NCBI GenBank assembly: GCA_964470865.1
Contig: CAYYFR010000055.1
Location: 1 to 30,589 of the forward strand
Source of the DNA: JAEUOS01 sp964470865
Lineage (GTDB): Bacteria > Pseudomonadota > Gammaproteobacteria > Burkholderiales > JAEUOS01
Direction of reading: 5' to 3'
Length of the DNA: 30,589 nucleotides
Positions 15,987 to 22,760 of the stretch are shown one piece after another. The translations under genes were made by a program, and so were the position numbers. The notes under the pieces are model-generated. The model searched no databases. It was given only the letters and a program-made list of their open reading frames with translations, and was not told the origin of the DNA. Each line of letters opens with the position of its first letter. Position 1 is the first letter of the stretch.

Positions 15987-16003
15987 CGCCGCTATGATAG
16001 GCG
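15987..16003. promoter_or_regulatory. Possible operator/promoter between the SDR operon and tetR
   Basis: In the 93-base divergent spacer, CGCC and GGCG flank the perfect 9-base palindrome CTATGATAG (15992-16000), giving an imperfect 17-base dyad. The same bases read as TATGAT on plus and TATCAT on minus, both -10-like, but no good -35 box is visible. A site overlapping both promoters would be ideal for an autoregulating TetR protein. Confidence 0.35.
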
Positions 16004-16051
16004 CCATCCTCCCCCACTGCTGACTCGGATTGGCCCGATCAGAGCGCCGTC

Positions 16052-16714
16052 ATGGCCATACAACCAAGAAGCCCCCCTGTACCGCCAGCCACGTCGGAGC
16101 GTGAAAACCGTCTCAAGCCGCGCAAGAAGCCGGTGCAAGGCCGATCACGCGTAACGGTGGATGCCATCCTCGAGGCGGCAGCTCGGCTTTTTGTACGTGA
16201 CGGCTATCCCAACACCACCACCAACCGCATCGCCGAGCTGGCCGGCGTGTCGGTCGGCTCGTTGTACGAGTATTTCCCCAACAAGGCCTCGATCCTGCTG
16301 GCGCTGTTGCAGCGTCAGGTACAGGCCACCTTCGCGCTGATGCAGGAGCGCCTGACGGCGGTGCGCGGCGCATCCCTGGACACGCTGGTGCGTACCATCG
16401 CCCGCACTGTGATCGAAGCGCACTACAAAGAGCTGGACCTCAATCGCATCCTGATCGCCAGCATGACCCGGGTCTCGCAATGGCGGCACCTGGAGAAGGC
16501 GTCGTTCTCCGCGGCCGAGTTGCTGCGCGATTCACTGGCACACCTGATCGAAGACCCGGTGCGCCTGGAACACGCAGCCTTCACCGTCGAAACCGTGGTC
16601 GAAGGCCTGCTGCAACGAACCATCCTGTTCGCGCATCGCCTGCCGGGCTATCCGCTGGAGGACGAGATCGCGGCGGTGCTCATGGGTTATCTCGCGCCGC
16701 TGGTGCGGCGTTAG
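16052..16714 (+). CDS. TetR/AcrR-family transcriptional regulator
   Basis: One-component repressor (220 aa). After a basic 30-residue leader (RPRKK-type, including KPRKKPVQGRSR) comes the TetR DNA-binding domain: AILEAAARLFVRDGYPNTTT, the recognition helix region IAELAGVSVGSLYEYFPNKA, then a helical ligand-binding domain ending near residue 215. Length is normal apart from the leader. It is transcribed away from the SDR-crotonase-ligase operon across a 93-base spacer, the standard arrangement for local control. The inducer is probably an acyl-CoA or aromatic acid of that pathway; this is inference from position. A small cysteine-cluster gene follows after six bases. Confidence 0.93.
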   Translation: MAIQPRSPPVPPATSERENRLKPRKKPVQGRSRVTVDAILEAAARLFVRDGYPNTTTNRIAELAGVSVGSLYEYFPNKASILLALLQRQVQATFALMQERLTAVRGASLDTLVRTIARTVIEAHYKELDLNRILIASMTRVSQWRHLEKASFSAAELLRDSLAHLIEDPVRLEHAAFTVETVVEGLLQRTILFAHRLPGYPLEDEIAAVLMGYLAPLVRR

Positions 16715-16720
16715 CGTGAG

Positions 16721-17056
16721 ATGTCGACGCGGCAGGTGATCCTTCTGCGCGTCGAAGCGCCAGCCAAGCCGGCGTACGGCGCGCCTTGTAACGGTTGCGG
16801 CGTGTGCTGCGCGACCGAACCTTGTCCGCTGGGAGTCGTGATTTCGCGTCGCCGGACAGGCACCTGCGATGCCCTCGTCTGGGACGAAGAAGACAACAGG
16901 TATTCATGCGGAGCGATCGTAAATCCGCAGGCCGTTCTGCCGCGCAAACTCGCCTGGCTTGCGCCGAGCTTCACCGTGCTGGCGAAACGATGGATCGCAG
17001 CAGGAAAAGGGTGCGACGCCAGTCTGCGTGTGGAATCGCCGGACGTGAAAGGATAA
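16721..17056 (+). CDS. Small YkgJ-like cysteine-cluster protein
   Basis: Protein of 111 aa with the cluster C23-x2-C26-x2-C29-C30-x4-C35 (APCNGCGVCCATEPCPLG) and a fifth region with Cys near residue 63 (YSCGAI). Such clusters in the YkgJ/UPF0153 group are thought to bind zinc or an iron-sulfur cluster. No enzyme domain, signal peptide or membrane segment is visible. It begins six bases after the tetR stop, so the two may be co-transcribed, but a functional link is not evident. It ends close to a convergent broken restriction gene and may mark the edge of an accessory patch. Confidence 0.65.
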   Translation: MSTRQVILLRVEAPAKPAYGAPCNGCGVCCATEPCPLGVVISRRRTGTCDALVWDEEDNRYSCGAIVNPQAVLPRKLAWLAPSFTVLAKRWIAAGKGCDASLRVESPDVKG

Positions 17057-17075
17057 TGGAGGGAACCCAACAGCT

Positions 17076-17648
17076 CTACTTAAAAATATCGAAAAAAGTC
17101 AAGTCGATTTCGTAGACCGTGGTTGGCTTCAATCCCAACTCAAATCGCTTGAACATCTCATATAGCTTTTCCCCGTCAACCAACTCGATCGGAGTGGCGC
17201 CAGGTCGCTCTGCCTCTATTCGCGCCTGAGCCGAGAAGGTTCCAGTAGTCAAGAGGATGCCCTTTTCCGCACGCCCATCCATCGCTCCGCGCAAATCCCG
17301 CACTTCTTTAGGCGGCACAGCTCGACTCTCGAAATAGTCAAGTGTCTTAAGCCGTCCGATCGGCGTCAGAGACCAAACACCGCGCTTGCTGGAATCGATG
17401 AAGCCTTCCCAGGCCAAATACTGACGAGCCCATTGGACCTGATTGTGAAATCTTTCTTGACCTGACTTTGTTACCACATTTCGATTTCTTCTCCGATACT
17501 GAGCTTTCGGCCAATGCTGTCGGACGCTTCGCGCGAAGAAGCCGATCCGCCCAGTTCGCGCAGCACCTCCAACAGGGGGCCCATCCAGTTCACAAACTCG
17601 GCCTGACCGCAATGGGTGCAAACTTTTGCCGCTTTTGCCTTCTTCCAC
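17076..17648 (-). pseudogene. mrr: Mrr-type restriction endonuclease, frameshifted and missing its catalytic core
   Basis: The N-terminal winged-helix part reads GPLLEVLRELGGSASSREAS in one frame, stops at TAA (17471-17473), and continues in another frame as TKSGQERFHNQVQWARQYLA and DSSKRGVWSLTPIGR: a frameshift near 17475-17485. The protein then passes directly to VRDLRGAMDGRAEKGILLTT and IELVDGEKLYEMF, the last third of the Mrr nuclease domain. The expected catalytic stretch between them, with the D and Q-x-K residues of the PD-(D/E)XK fold (often FQCKRY), is absent, an in-frame loss I estimate at about 100 residues from memory of homologues. It cannot be an active nuclease. The bases here are visibly richer in A and T than neighbouring metabolic genes, which suggests transfer. 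Confidence 0.75.
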
Positions 17649-17657
17649 TCGTGCGAT

Positions 17658-17912
17658 CTAAGCCGCCAACTTGCCCGACACAGCCAAATCACCCATCCCG
17701 GCAAGCAGATTGATCACCAAAATATCTTCATCCAGCTCGTCCCAATGAAGTCCTTGCCCGCCACCGCTGATCACGACATTCGAACGCTGCTCAGGGGTGG
17801 CCCGCAGCAATCGGGGGAAAAATGCCAGGGGTACGCCGAGTTTGCGGCCGTCGGTCATGTCGACCCACATCATGCTTTCGTCAAACCCAACAGACTTAGC
17901 CAAAGTGCTCAT
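17658..17912 (-). CDS. DUF2442 domain protein
   Basis: Small protein (84 aa) with the DUF2442 pattern: VGFDESMMWVDMTDGRKLGV, PLAFFPRLLRATPEQRSN and GGGQGLHWDELDEDILV. Family members are often encoded right after DUF4160 proteins, as here, where the two genes overlap by 17 bases. Such pairs have been proposed as toxin-antitoxin modules, with the DUF2442 protein as the likely antitoxin. No enzymatic residues are evident. It sits directly upstream of the ruined mrr gene on the same strand. Confidence 0.85.
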   Translation of the reverse strand: MSTLAKSVGFDESMMWVDMTDGRKLGVPLAFFPRLLRATPEQRSNVVISGGGQGLHWDELDEDILVINLLAGMGDLAVSGKLAA

Positions 17913-18138
17913 GCCAGCCCCTTTCTATCGCATCCTTGTTCTGTCGAATCACTTCGACCAGTTCCTTCAATTCACTTGAAGAAAACCCGTACGACTCCGC
18001 GACCGCGATATCAGGATACAACCAAATTTTCGCCAAATCCTGCGCGCGTTGGGCATGGACGTGTACGGGTTCGCGCGGCTGGCCTTCGTTGGAAAAGAAG
18101 AAAACACGAATGCCTTTGTAACGGAACACACCCGGCAT
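17896..18138 (-). CDS. DUF4160 domain protein
   Basis: Small protein (80 aa) beginning MPGVFRYKGIRVFFFSNEG, with HVHAQRAQDLAKIWLYPD and ELKELVEVIRQNKDAIERGW, which together are typical of DUF4160. It overlaps the DUF2442 gene by 17 bases, so the two are translated together. The conserved EP-HVHV-like segment (REPVHVHA) recurs in this family and may be functional. A toxin role is a family-level suggestion that is not proved. The 110 bases between this gene and the next one upstream hold nothing I recognise. Confidence 0.85.
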   Translation of the reverse strand: MPGVFRYKGIRVFFFSNEGQPREPVHVHAQRAQDLAKIWLYPDIAVAESYGFSSSELKELVEVIRQNKDAIERGWHEHFG

Positions 18139-18249
18139 GACTTACTCAGTCTCGCCGCAGCGGGGAAAAATTCGGGGCGAAACCAATGCCCTTGAAGGTC
18201 CGATTCGAGCCTGTCCAATTTGAATCCCTGACAAGAACTGCTTTTCGTC

Positions 18250-19041
18250 CTATTTCCACGCCGCCTTGCGCTTGTTGACGAACGCGTCGACGCCCTCGAT
18301 GCCGTCCGGTGACTGCAGGTTGCAGGTCATGGTGCGCCCTGCGAGGTCGTAGGCTTCGGCCAGTCCGAGATCGACCTGACGGTAAAACGCCCCTTTGCCC
18401 ATGGCGATGGCGGCAGCGCTCTTGGCGCAGATGGCGTCGGTCAGCTTCTTGACTTCCGCATCGAGCGCATCGGCCGGCACCACGCGGTTGATGAGCCCCC
18501 AGGCGCGCGCAGTGTCCGCGTCGATCAGGTCGCCGGTGACCAGCATTTCCATCGCCCGCTTGCGGTTGATGTTGCGCGCCACACCGACCGCGGGTGTCGT
18601 GCAGAACAGCCCGTTGTGGATGCCCGACAGCGCGAACTTCGCCTCCGGCACCGCCACCGCGAGGTCGCACATCGACACCAGCTGGCAGCCGGCTGCCGCA
18701 GCCACACCGTGCACGCGGGCGATCACCGGTTGCGGCAGGGCGACGATGGCCTGCATCATTGCGGCGCAATCGTCGAACAGGCCCTGCTGCCAGGCAGCGT
18801 CCGGATGGGCGTGGATTTCCTTCATGTCGTGCCCGGCGCAAAAACCGCGCCCGGCGCCGGCGATGACCACGACTCTGATGGCGGGATCGACTGCTACGAC
18901 CTTCAGTTCACCGGTCAGCGCCGCGATCATCGCCGAGGACAAGGGATTCAAGCGGTCGCCACGATTGAGTGTGAGCCTGGCAACCTTGTCCAGAACTGAC
19001 ACCCGAACAAAGGCATCATCAGAAACGACGGCGTAACTCAT
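18250..19041 (-). CDS. ECHDC3-like crotonase lacking both catalytic glutamates
   Basis: Crotonase-fold protein (263 aa). It keeps the oxyanion-hole segments GAGRGFCAGHDMKEI and HGVAAAAGCQLVSMCDLA. The two glutamates that activate water in enoyl-CoA hydratases are replaced: Gln120 in GCQLV where GCELA is usual, and Gly140 in LSGIHNG where QPE-type sequence is usual. The same pattern, with GLFCTTP, occurs in ECHDC3 proteins, so it is a real subfamily rather than decay. Simple hydratase activity is therefore doubtful. The ATG at 19041 overlaps the vapC stop as ATGA and has AAGGAAA upstream, inside vapC. The upstream continuation of the frame to 19158 overlaps vapC and is not the protein. Confidence 0.87.
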   Translation of the reverse strand: MSYAVVSDDAFVRVSVLDKVARLTLNRGDRLNPLSSAMIAALTGELKVVAVDPAIRVVVIAGAGRGFCAGHDMKEIHAHPDAAWQQGLFDDCAAMMQAIVALPQPVIARVHGVAAAAGCQLVSMCDLAVAVPEAKFALSGIHNGLFCTTPAVGVARNINRKRAMEMLVTGDLIDADTARAWGLINRVVPADALDAEVKKLTDAICAKSAAAIAMGKGAFYRQVDLGLAEAYDLAGRTMTCNLQSPDGIEGVDAFVNKRKAAWK

Positions 19042-19451
19042 GGATTTTCCTTTCTCAACGCGGCAACCACTGAAAGTGCACCCGCAAGGCGGGCGAGTTT
19101 GCTGTCGAAAGTGACCAGATCGCACTTGCGTTCCGCGGCTCCGGCCAGCAGCAGACAATCCGCAAAATCGGCGTTGGTCGCGCTGAACATCGTCAATGCA
19201 GAAGCGGCTACGGCCGGCCGTTCCAGAACATAGCGCTGATGTCCGATGACCGTTGCCAATGCCTGCGCGATCTCGCCACGGGCGAATCGATAAGAAGTGC
19301 GCAGGACCCGGACAAGTTCGGCCAATGCGACCTCCTGGACCAGGACCGATTTCTCCGCTCGCAGCAGGGCGCGCGCGGATTCAACCTCGGCTCGCTCGGA
19401 GGGATCGTCGACCAGCACGCGGACCAGGACATTGGTATCAAGCGCGCGCAC
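19038..19451 (-). CDS. vapC: VapC-type PIN-domain toxin
   Basis: Ribonuclease toxin (137 aa) with a PIN domain. Acidic metal-binding residues are visible at Asp5 (MRALDTNVLVR), Glu in EVALAELVRVL, Asp in NADFADCLLLA and Asp in VTFDSKLA, so the active site looks intact. It overlaps the AbrB-type antitoxin gene by 14 bases at its start and the ECHDC3-like gene by four bases (ATGA) at its end. In the family, VapC cleaves tRNA or rRNA until bound by VapB. Confidence 0.92.
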   Translation of the reverse strand: MRALDTNVLVRVLVDDPSERAEVESARALLRAEKSVLVQEVALAELVRVLRTSYRFARGEIAQALATVIGHQRYVLERPAVAASALTMFSATNADFADCLLLAGAAERKCDLVTFDSKLARLAGALSVVAALRKENP

Positions 19452-19680
19452 GTCTGGTCCAACCCTTGGCGATGGCCTCGTCCATCTGCTTGAGGCTCAC
19501 CGATTTTTTTGCCTTGAGTATGCCGAAGATGGAGGCGATGTCTTGATTGTCGCGCTCGATGAACAGCCGGCCGTTCAGCTCGACGAATTTCACCCTGTCG
19601 CCCGGGTTCAGGCCGAGCCGGCGACGGATCTTCACAGGAACCGTGACCTGCCCCTTCGTGGTCAGGGAAAGGCTTGTCAT
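19438..19680 (-). CDS. vapB: AbrB/MazE-type antitoxin of the VapBC pair
   Basis: Antitoxin (80 aa). The N-terminal half is a swapped-hairpin AbrB DNA-binding domain: LSLTTKGQVTVPVKIRRRLG, LNPGDRVKFVELNGRLFI. The C-terminal half (ILKAKKSVSLKQMDEAIAKG) would bind the toxin. It precedes and overlaps vapC by 14 bases. Antitoxins of this kind bind their own promoter; an AT-rich dyad lies about 30 bases upstream. Confidence 0.92.
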   Translation of the reverse strand: MTSLSLTTKGQVTVPVKIRRRLGLNPGDRVKFVELNGRLFIERDNQDIASIFGILKAKKSVSLKQMDEAIAKGWTRRARA

Positions 19681-19707
19681 GACTGCATTCCTTACCAGAA
19701 AAAAGTA

Positions 19708-19724
19708 TTACGTTTAAATTGTAA
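19708..19724. promoter_or_regulatory. AT-rich dyad, probable vapBC operator
   Basis: TTAC and GTAA flank an AT-rich centre (TTTAAA) 28-44 bases before the vapB start. On the minus strand it contains TACAAT, a good -10 hexamer, so binding of the VapB-VapC complex here would block transcription. No clear -35 box is seen. Confidence 0.45.
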
Positions 19725-19743
19725 CGCTCGCACAATCAATGCA

Positions 19744-21381
19744 CTATTCGATCGCCGCCGCCGACTTGGCCTGCTCGCGCAATACAAACTTCTGGATCTT
19801 GCCGGTGGAGGTCTTGGGCAACACGCCGAACACTACCTTGCGCGGCGACTTGAAATGCGCCAACGACGCACGGCAATGGGCGATGATCTCGGCCTCGGTT
19901 ACGCTCGCGTCCCCCTTGAGTTCGACAAAGGCGCAGGGCGTCTCGCCCCATTTCGGGTCGGGGGTGGCCACCACCGCGCAGGCCAGCACCGCCGCATGGC
20001 CGTAGATCACGTCCTCGACTTCGATCGAGGAAATGTTTTCGCCGCCGGAAATGATCACGTCCTTGCTGCGGTCGCGAATCTTCACATAGCCGTCGGCACA
20101 GGCCACGCCCAGGTCACCGGTATGGAACCAGCCGCCGGCGAAGGCTTCCTGGGTGGCCTTCTCGTTTTTCAGATAGCCCTTCATGGCGATATTGCCGCGA
20201 AACATGATCTCGCCCATGGTCTGGCCATCCGCCGGCACCGCTTGCATGGTCGCCGGGTCGAGTACCGCCAGCGCTTCCTGCAGGGTGTAGGGCACGCCCT
20301 GGCGCCCCACCATCCGGGCCCGCTCGCTGATGCTCAAACTCGCCCATTCAGGTTGCCTGGCGCACACCGCCGCCGGGCCATAAACCTCGGTCAGGCCGTA
20401 CACGTGCGTCAGGTCGAAGCCCATGCGCTCCATGCCTTCGATCATCGAGGCTGGCGGTGCCGCGCCCGCAACCATCGCGCAGACCTTGTGCTCGATGCCG
20501 GCGCGCAACTCCGCTGGCGCGTTGATGATGGTCGAATGGACGATCGGCGCGCCGCAGTAGTGCGTGACCTTGTGTTGGCGAATCGCCTGCAGAATCGCTT
20601 TCGGTTCAACCCGCCGCAAGCACACGTTGACACCGGCGATCGCAGCCAGGGTCCACGGAAAACACCAGCCATTGCAATGAAACATCGGCAGGGTCCAGAG
20701 ATAGGTGGCGAAATGCGGCATGCCCCAGACCACGATGTTCGAGGTAGCGTTCAGGTAGGCGCCCCGATGATGGGTCACCACGCCCTTGGGATTGCCGGTG
20801 GTGCCGGAGGTGTACCCGAGCGCGATCGCATCCCATTCGTCGGCCGGGTGGCGCGGCGCATGCTGCGCATCGCCGGCGGCGATGAAGGATTCATATTCAA
20901 GGGCGCCGATGGGTTCGCCCGGGCCATCGTATTCAGGGTCATCGACATCGATCACCAACGGCTTGACCTTGGCCTCTGCCAATGCCTGGGCCATGGTGGC
21001 CGCGAACTCGCGATCGACCAATACCAGTTTGGTCTCGCTGTGGTCGAGCATGAATGCAATCGCCGCGGCGTCGAGGCGGGTGTTGAGGGCGTTGATCACC
21101 GCACCGGTCATCGGAATGCCGAAATGCGCTTCGACCATGGGCGGGATGTTGGGCAGCATCACCGCCACGGTGTCACCGACACCGATGCCGCGCGCCACCA
21201 GGGCCGAGGCCAGGCGACGGCTGCGCGCATAAGTCTGGGCCCAGGTGCGCCTCAAGTCGCCGTGGATCACGGCAACGCGTTCCGGATAAACCGCAGCGCT
21301 ACGGGCGATGAATGAAAGCGGCGTCAACGCCACGTGGTTGGCCGGCGTTCTTGGAAGGCCCTGATCATAGATGCTGGTCAT
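19744..21381 (-). CDS. Acyl-CoA synthetase (AMP-forming, AlkK-like)
   Basis: ANL-superfamily ligase (545 aa) that activates a fatty or similar carboxylic acid to its CoA thioester through an acyl-AMP. Motifs: the P-loop GYTSGTTGNPKGVVTHHRG, the adenylate motif VYGLTEVYGP, GWFHTGDLGV, the hinge DRSKDVIISGGENISSIEVE and the C-terminal LPKTSTGKIQK with the catalytic lysine. FHCNGWCFPW is typical of the AlkK/medium-chain group. The start at 21381 (MTSIYDQGLPRT) fits the family; the same frame stays open much further through the opposite-strand gene, but that is not protein-like. No strong ribosome site is seen. The DUF3108 gene lies divergently 91 bases away. The acid used is unknown; a medium-chain or aryl-alkanoic acid is plausible. 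Confidence 0.9.
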   Translation of the reverse strand: MTSIYDQGLPRTPANHVALTPLSFIARSAAVYPERVAVIHGDLRRTWAQTYARSRRLASALVARGIGVGDTVAVMLPNIPPMVEAHFGIPMTGAVINALNTRLDAAAIAFMLDHSETKLVLVDREFAATMAQALAEAKVKPLVIDVDDPEYDGPGEPIGALEYESFIAAGDAQHAPRHPADEWDAIALGYTSGTTGNPKGVVTHHRGAYLNATSNIVVWGMPHFATYLWTLPMFHCNGWCFPWTLAAIAGVNVCLRRVEPKAILQAIRQHKVTHYCGAPIVHSTIINAPAELRAGIEHKVCAMVAGAAPPASMIEGMERMGFDLTHVYGLTEVYGPAAVCARQPEWASLSISERARMVGRQGVPYTLQEALAVLDPATMQAVPADGQTMGEIMFRGNIAMKGYLKNEKATQEAFAGGWFHTGDLGVACADGYVKIRDRSKDVIISGGENISSIEVEDVIYGHAAVLACAVVATPDPKWGETPCAFVELKGDASVTEAEIIAHCRASLAHFKSPRKVVFGVLPKTSTGKIQKFVLREQAKSAAAIE

Positions 21382-21472
21382 ATGCGAGTGCGCCGATGCG
21401 GAGTGGGTATGATGGCAATTGTAATGAACTCCGCCGCCTCGTAATGCGCCCGCCGGCGCAAGCCTGCCCCGC

Positions 21473-22683
21473 ATGAAGCCGGGGCCTTTCGAACCGACCT
21501 TGCCTGGCCTCGCTGTGCGCCTCGCGATTGCCGCCGCAGGTTCGCTGCTGGTGCATGCCCTTTTCATCAGCGGCGCCATGCGCGGCCTGGCCGACGTGTT
21601 CCGCTGGTCGAATACCGAACCCGCACCGCTCACAGTAACGGCGCGCATCAAGGCGCTGCCCGCCGAGCCCGCCGTGGCGCCGCCCGTGCCGCGCGCGCTG
21701 CCGGCCAAAAGGAAGCCGGGCAAGCCAGCGGCAGCCACGCCCGTCGCGCCGCTGCCGCAGGTGGTCGCCGCGCCGCTTGCCGCGCCGGATGCGCCGGCGC
21801 CCGCTGTCGCAGCGCNNNNNNNNNNNNNNNNNNNNNNNNNNNNNNNNNNNNNNNNNNNNNNNNNNNNNNNNNNNNNNNNNNNNNNNNNNNNNNNNNNNNN
21901 NNNNNNNNNNNNNNNGTCGCAGCGCCGATGGCCGCGCCTGCCGTCGCAGGCCCGGTCGCCGAGACCGCGCCGATGGCCGAGACCGCCCCCAGCGCGCCGC
22001 CGCAGCCGGTCGCACCACCGCCACGCCCGCCGCGTCGCGCCTCCCTGCCGCCACAGGCCACCATCACGCTGGAATTGACGCTTGAATCCAACAACTACAA
22101 GGTCTGGGCCACACAGCAATGGAGCATGAGCGACGGGCGCTACCGCATCGTCTTGTCGGCCGAAGCGCGCGCGCTGTTTTTCACGCTGGGCTCGATCATG
22201 CTCGAAAGCCAGGGCGTTGTGTCGCCGGACGGCCTGCGGCCGGAGCGCTATGTCGATGAACGCAACAAGCGCCGCACCACCGTCAGTTTCAGCGCCAACG
22301 AGAAAAGTGCCCTTGTAGAAGAGGCCAATGGCAACCGCAAGACCATCGCACTGGCAGGCCAGGCGGCCGACATCATGAGCCTGACCTACGATCTGGCCTT
22401 CAATCCGGATATCAATGTAGGCGCGCCGTTTACGCTGTCGAACCGCGATGCGGTCGATGAGATCCGCCTGGTCGCGAAGAGCGAAGAGGTGTTGAGCGGC
22501 GAGGCCGGCAATCTCACCACCCGCTTCTACGATTTCAGGCGTCCGGACGGCAGCGGCGGTATCCAGGTCTGGCTGGCGCCGGAGCGTGCCTGGCTGCCGG
22601 CGAAAATACGCGTGCTGGGCCGCGACGGCGCGCTGACCATGGTTGCAACCAAATACGAGTTCGGTGGCGCCGACAGCAGGTAA
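21473..22683 (+). CDS. DUF3108 envelope protein (interrupted by an assembly gap)
   Basis: One gene split by 100 N. The first part (from MKPGPFEPTLP) has a hydrophobic segment at about residues 14-36 (LAIAAAGSLLVHALFI), then a long linker rich in Ala, Pro and Val. After the gap the linker continues and leads into a DUF3108 domain (ITLELTLESNNYKVWATQQW through MVATKYEFGG). The likely location is inner membrane with a periplasmic domain; the function is unknown. Nominal frames differ across the N run, but its length is arbitrary. If the 10 bases shared by both edges are merged, the frame is continuous and the protein is 366 aa. A recognisable ribosome site is missing, so the start could be elsewhere. 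valS follows 77 bases downstream. Confidence 0.8.
21816..21915. other. Assembly gap (100 N) in a proline-alanine linker
   Basis: Exactly 100 N. The ten bases before it (21806-21815) and after it (21916-21925) are identical, GTCGCAGCGC, and in the same codon phase (Val-Ala-Ala). The contigs may simply overlap, or a short repeat was collapsed. Confidence 0.98.
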
Positions 22684-22760
22684 AATCCTTTTTTTGCGGT
22701 GCAGCAATGCTTGCCGCACAGCGGCGCAACCAGTGCCGAACCCATTCCAGCGATCACACC

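Noticed and set aside
19297..21315. A 672-codon plus-strand open frame opposite the acyl-CoA synthetase and vapBC genes
   Set aside because: Its translation is rich in Arg, His, Gly and Ala with no domain, and it runs through clear genes on the other strand. It is a high-GC shadow frame.
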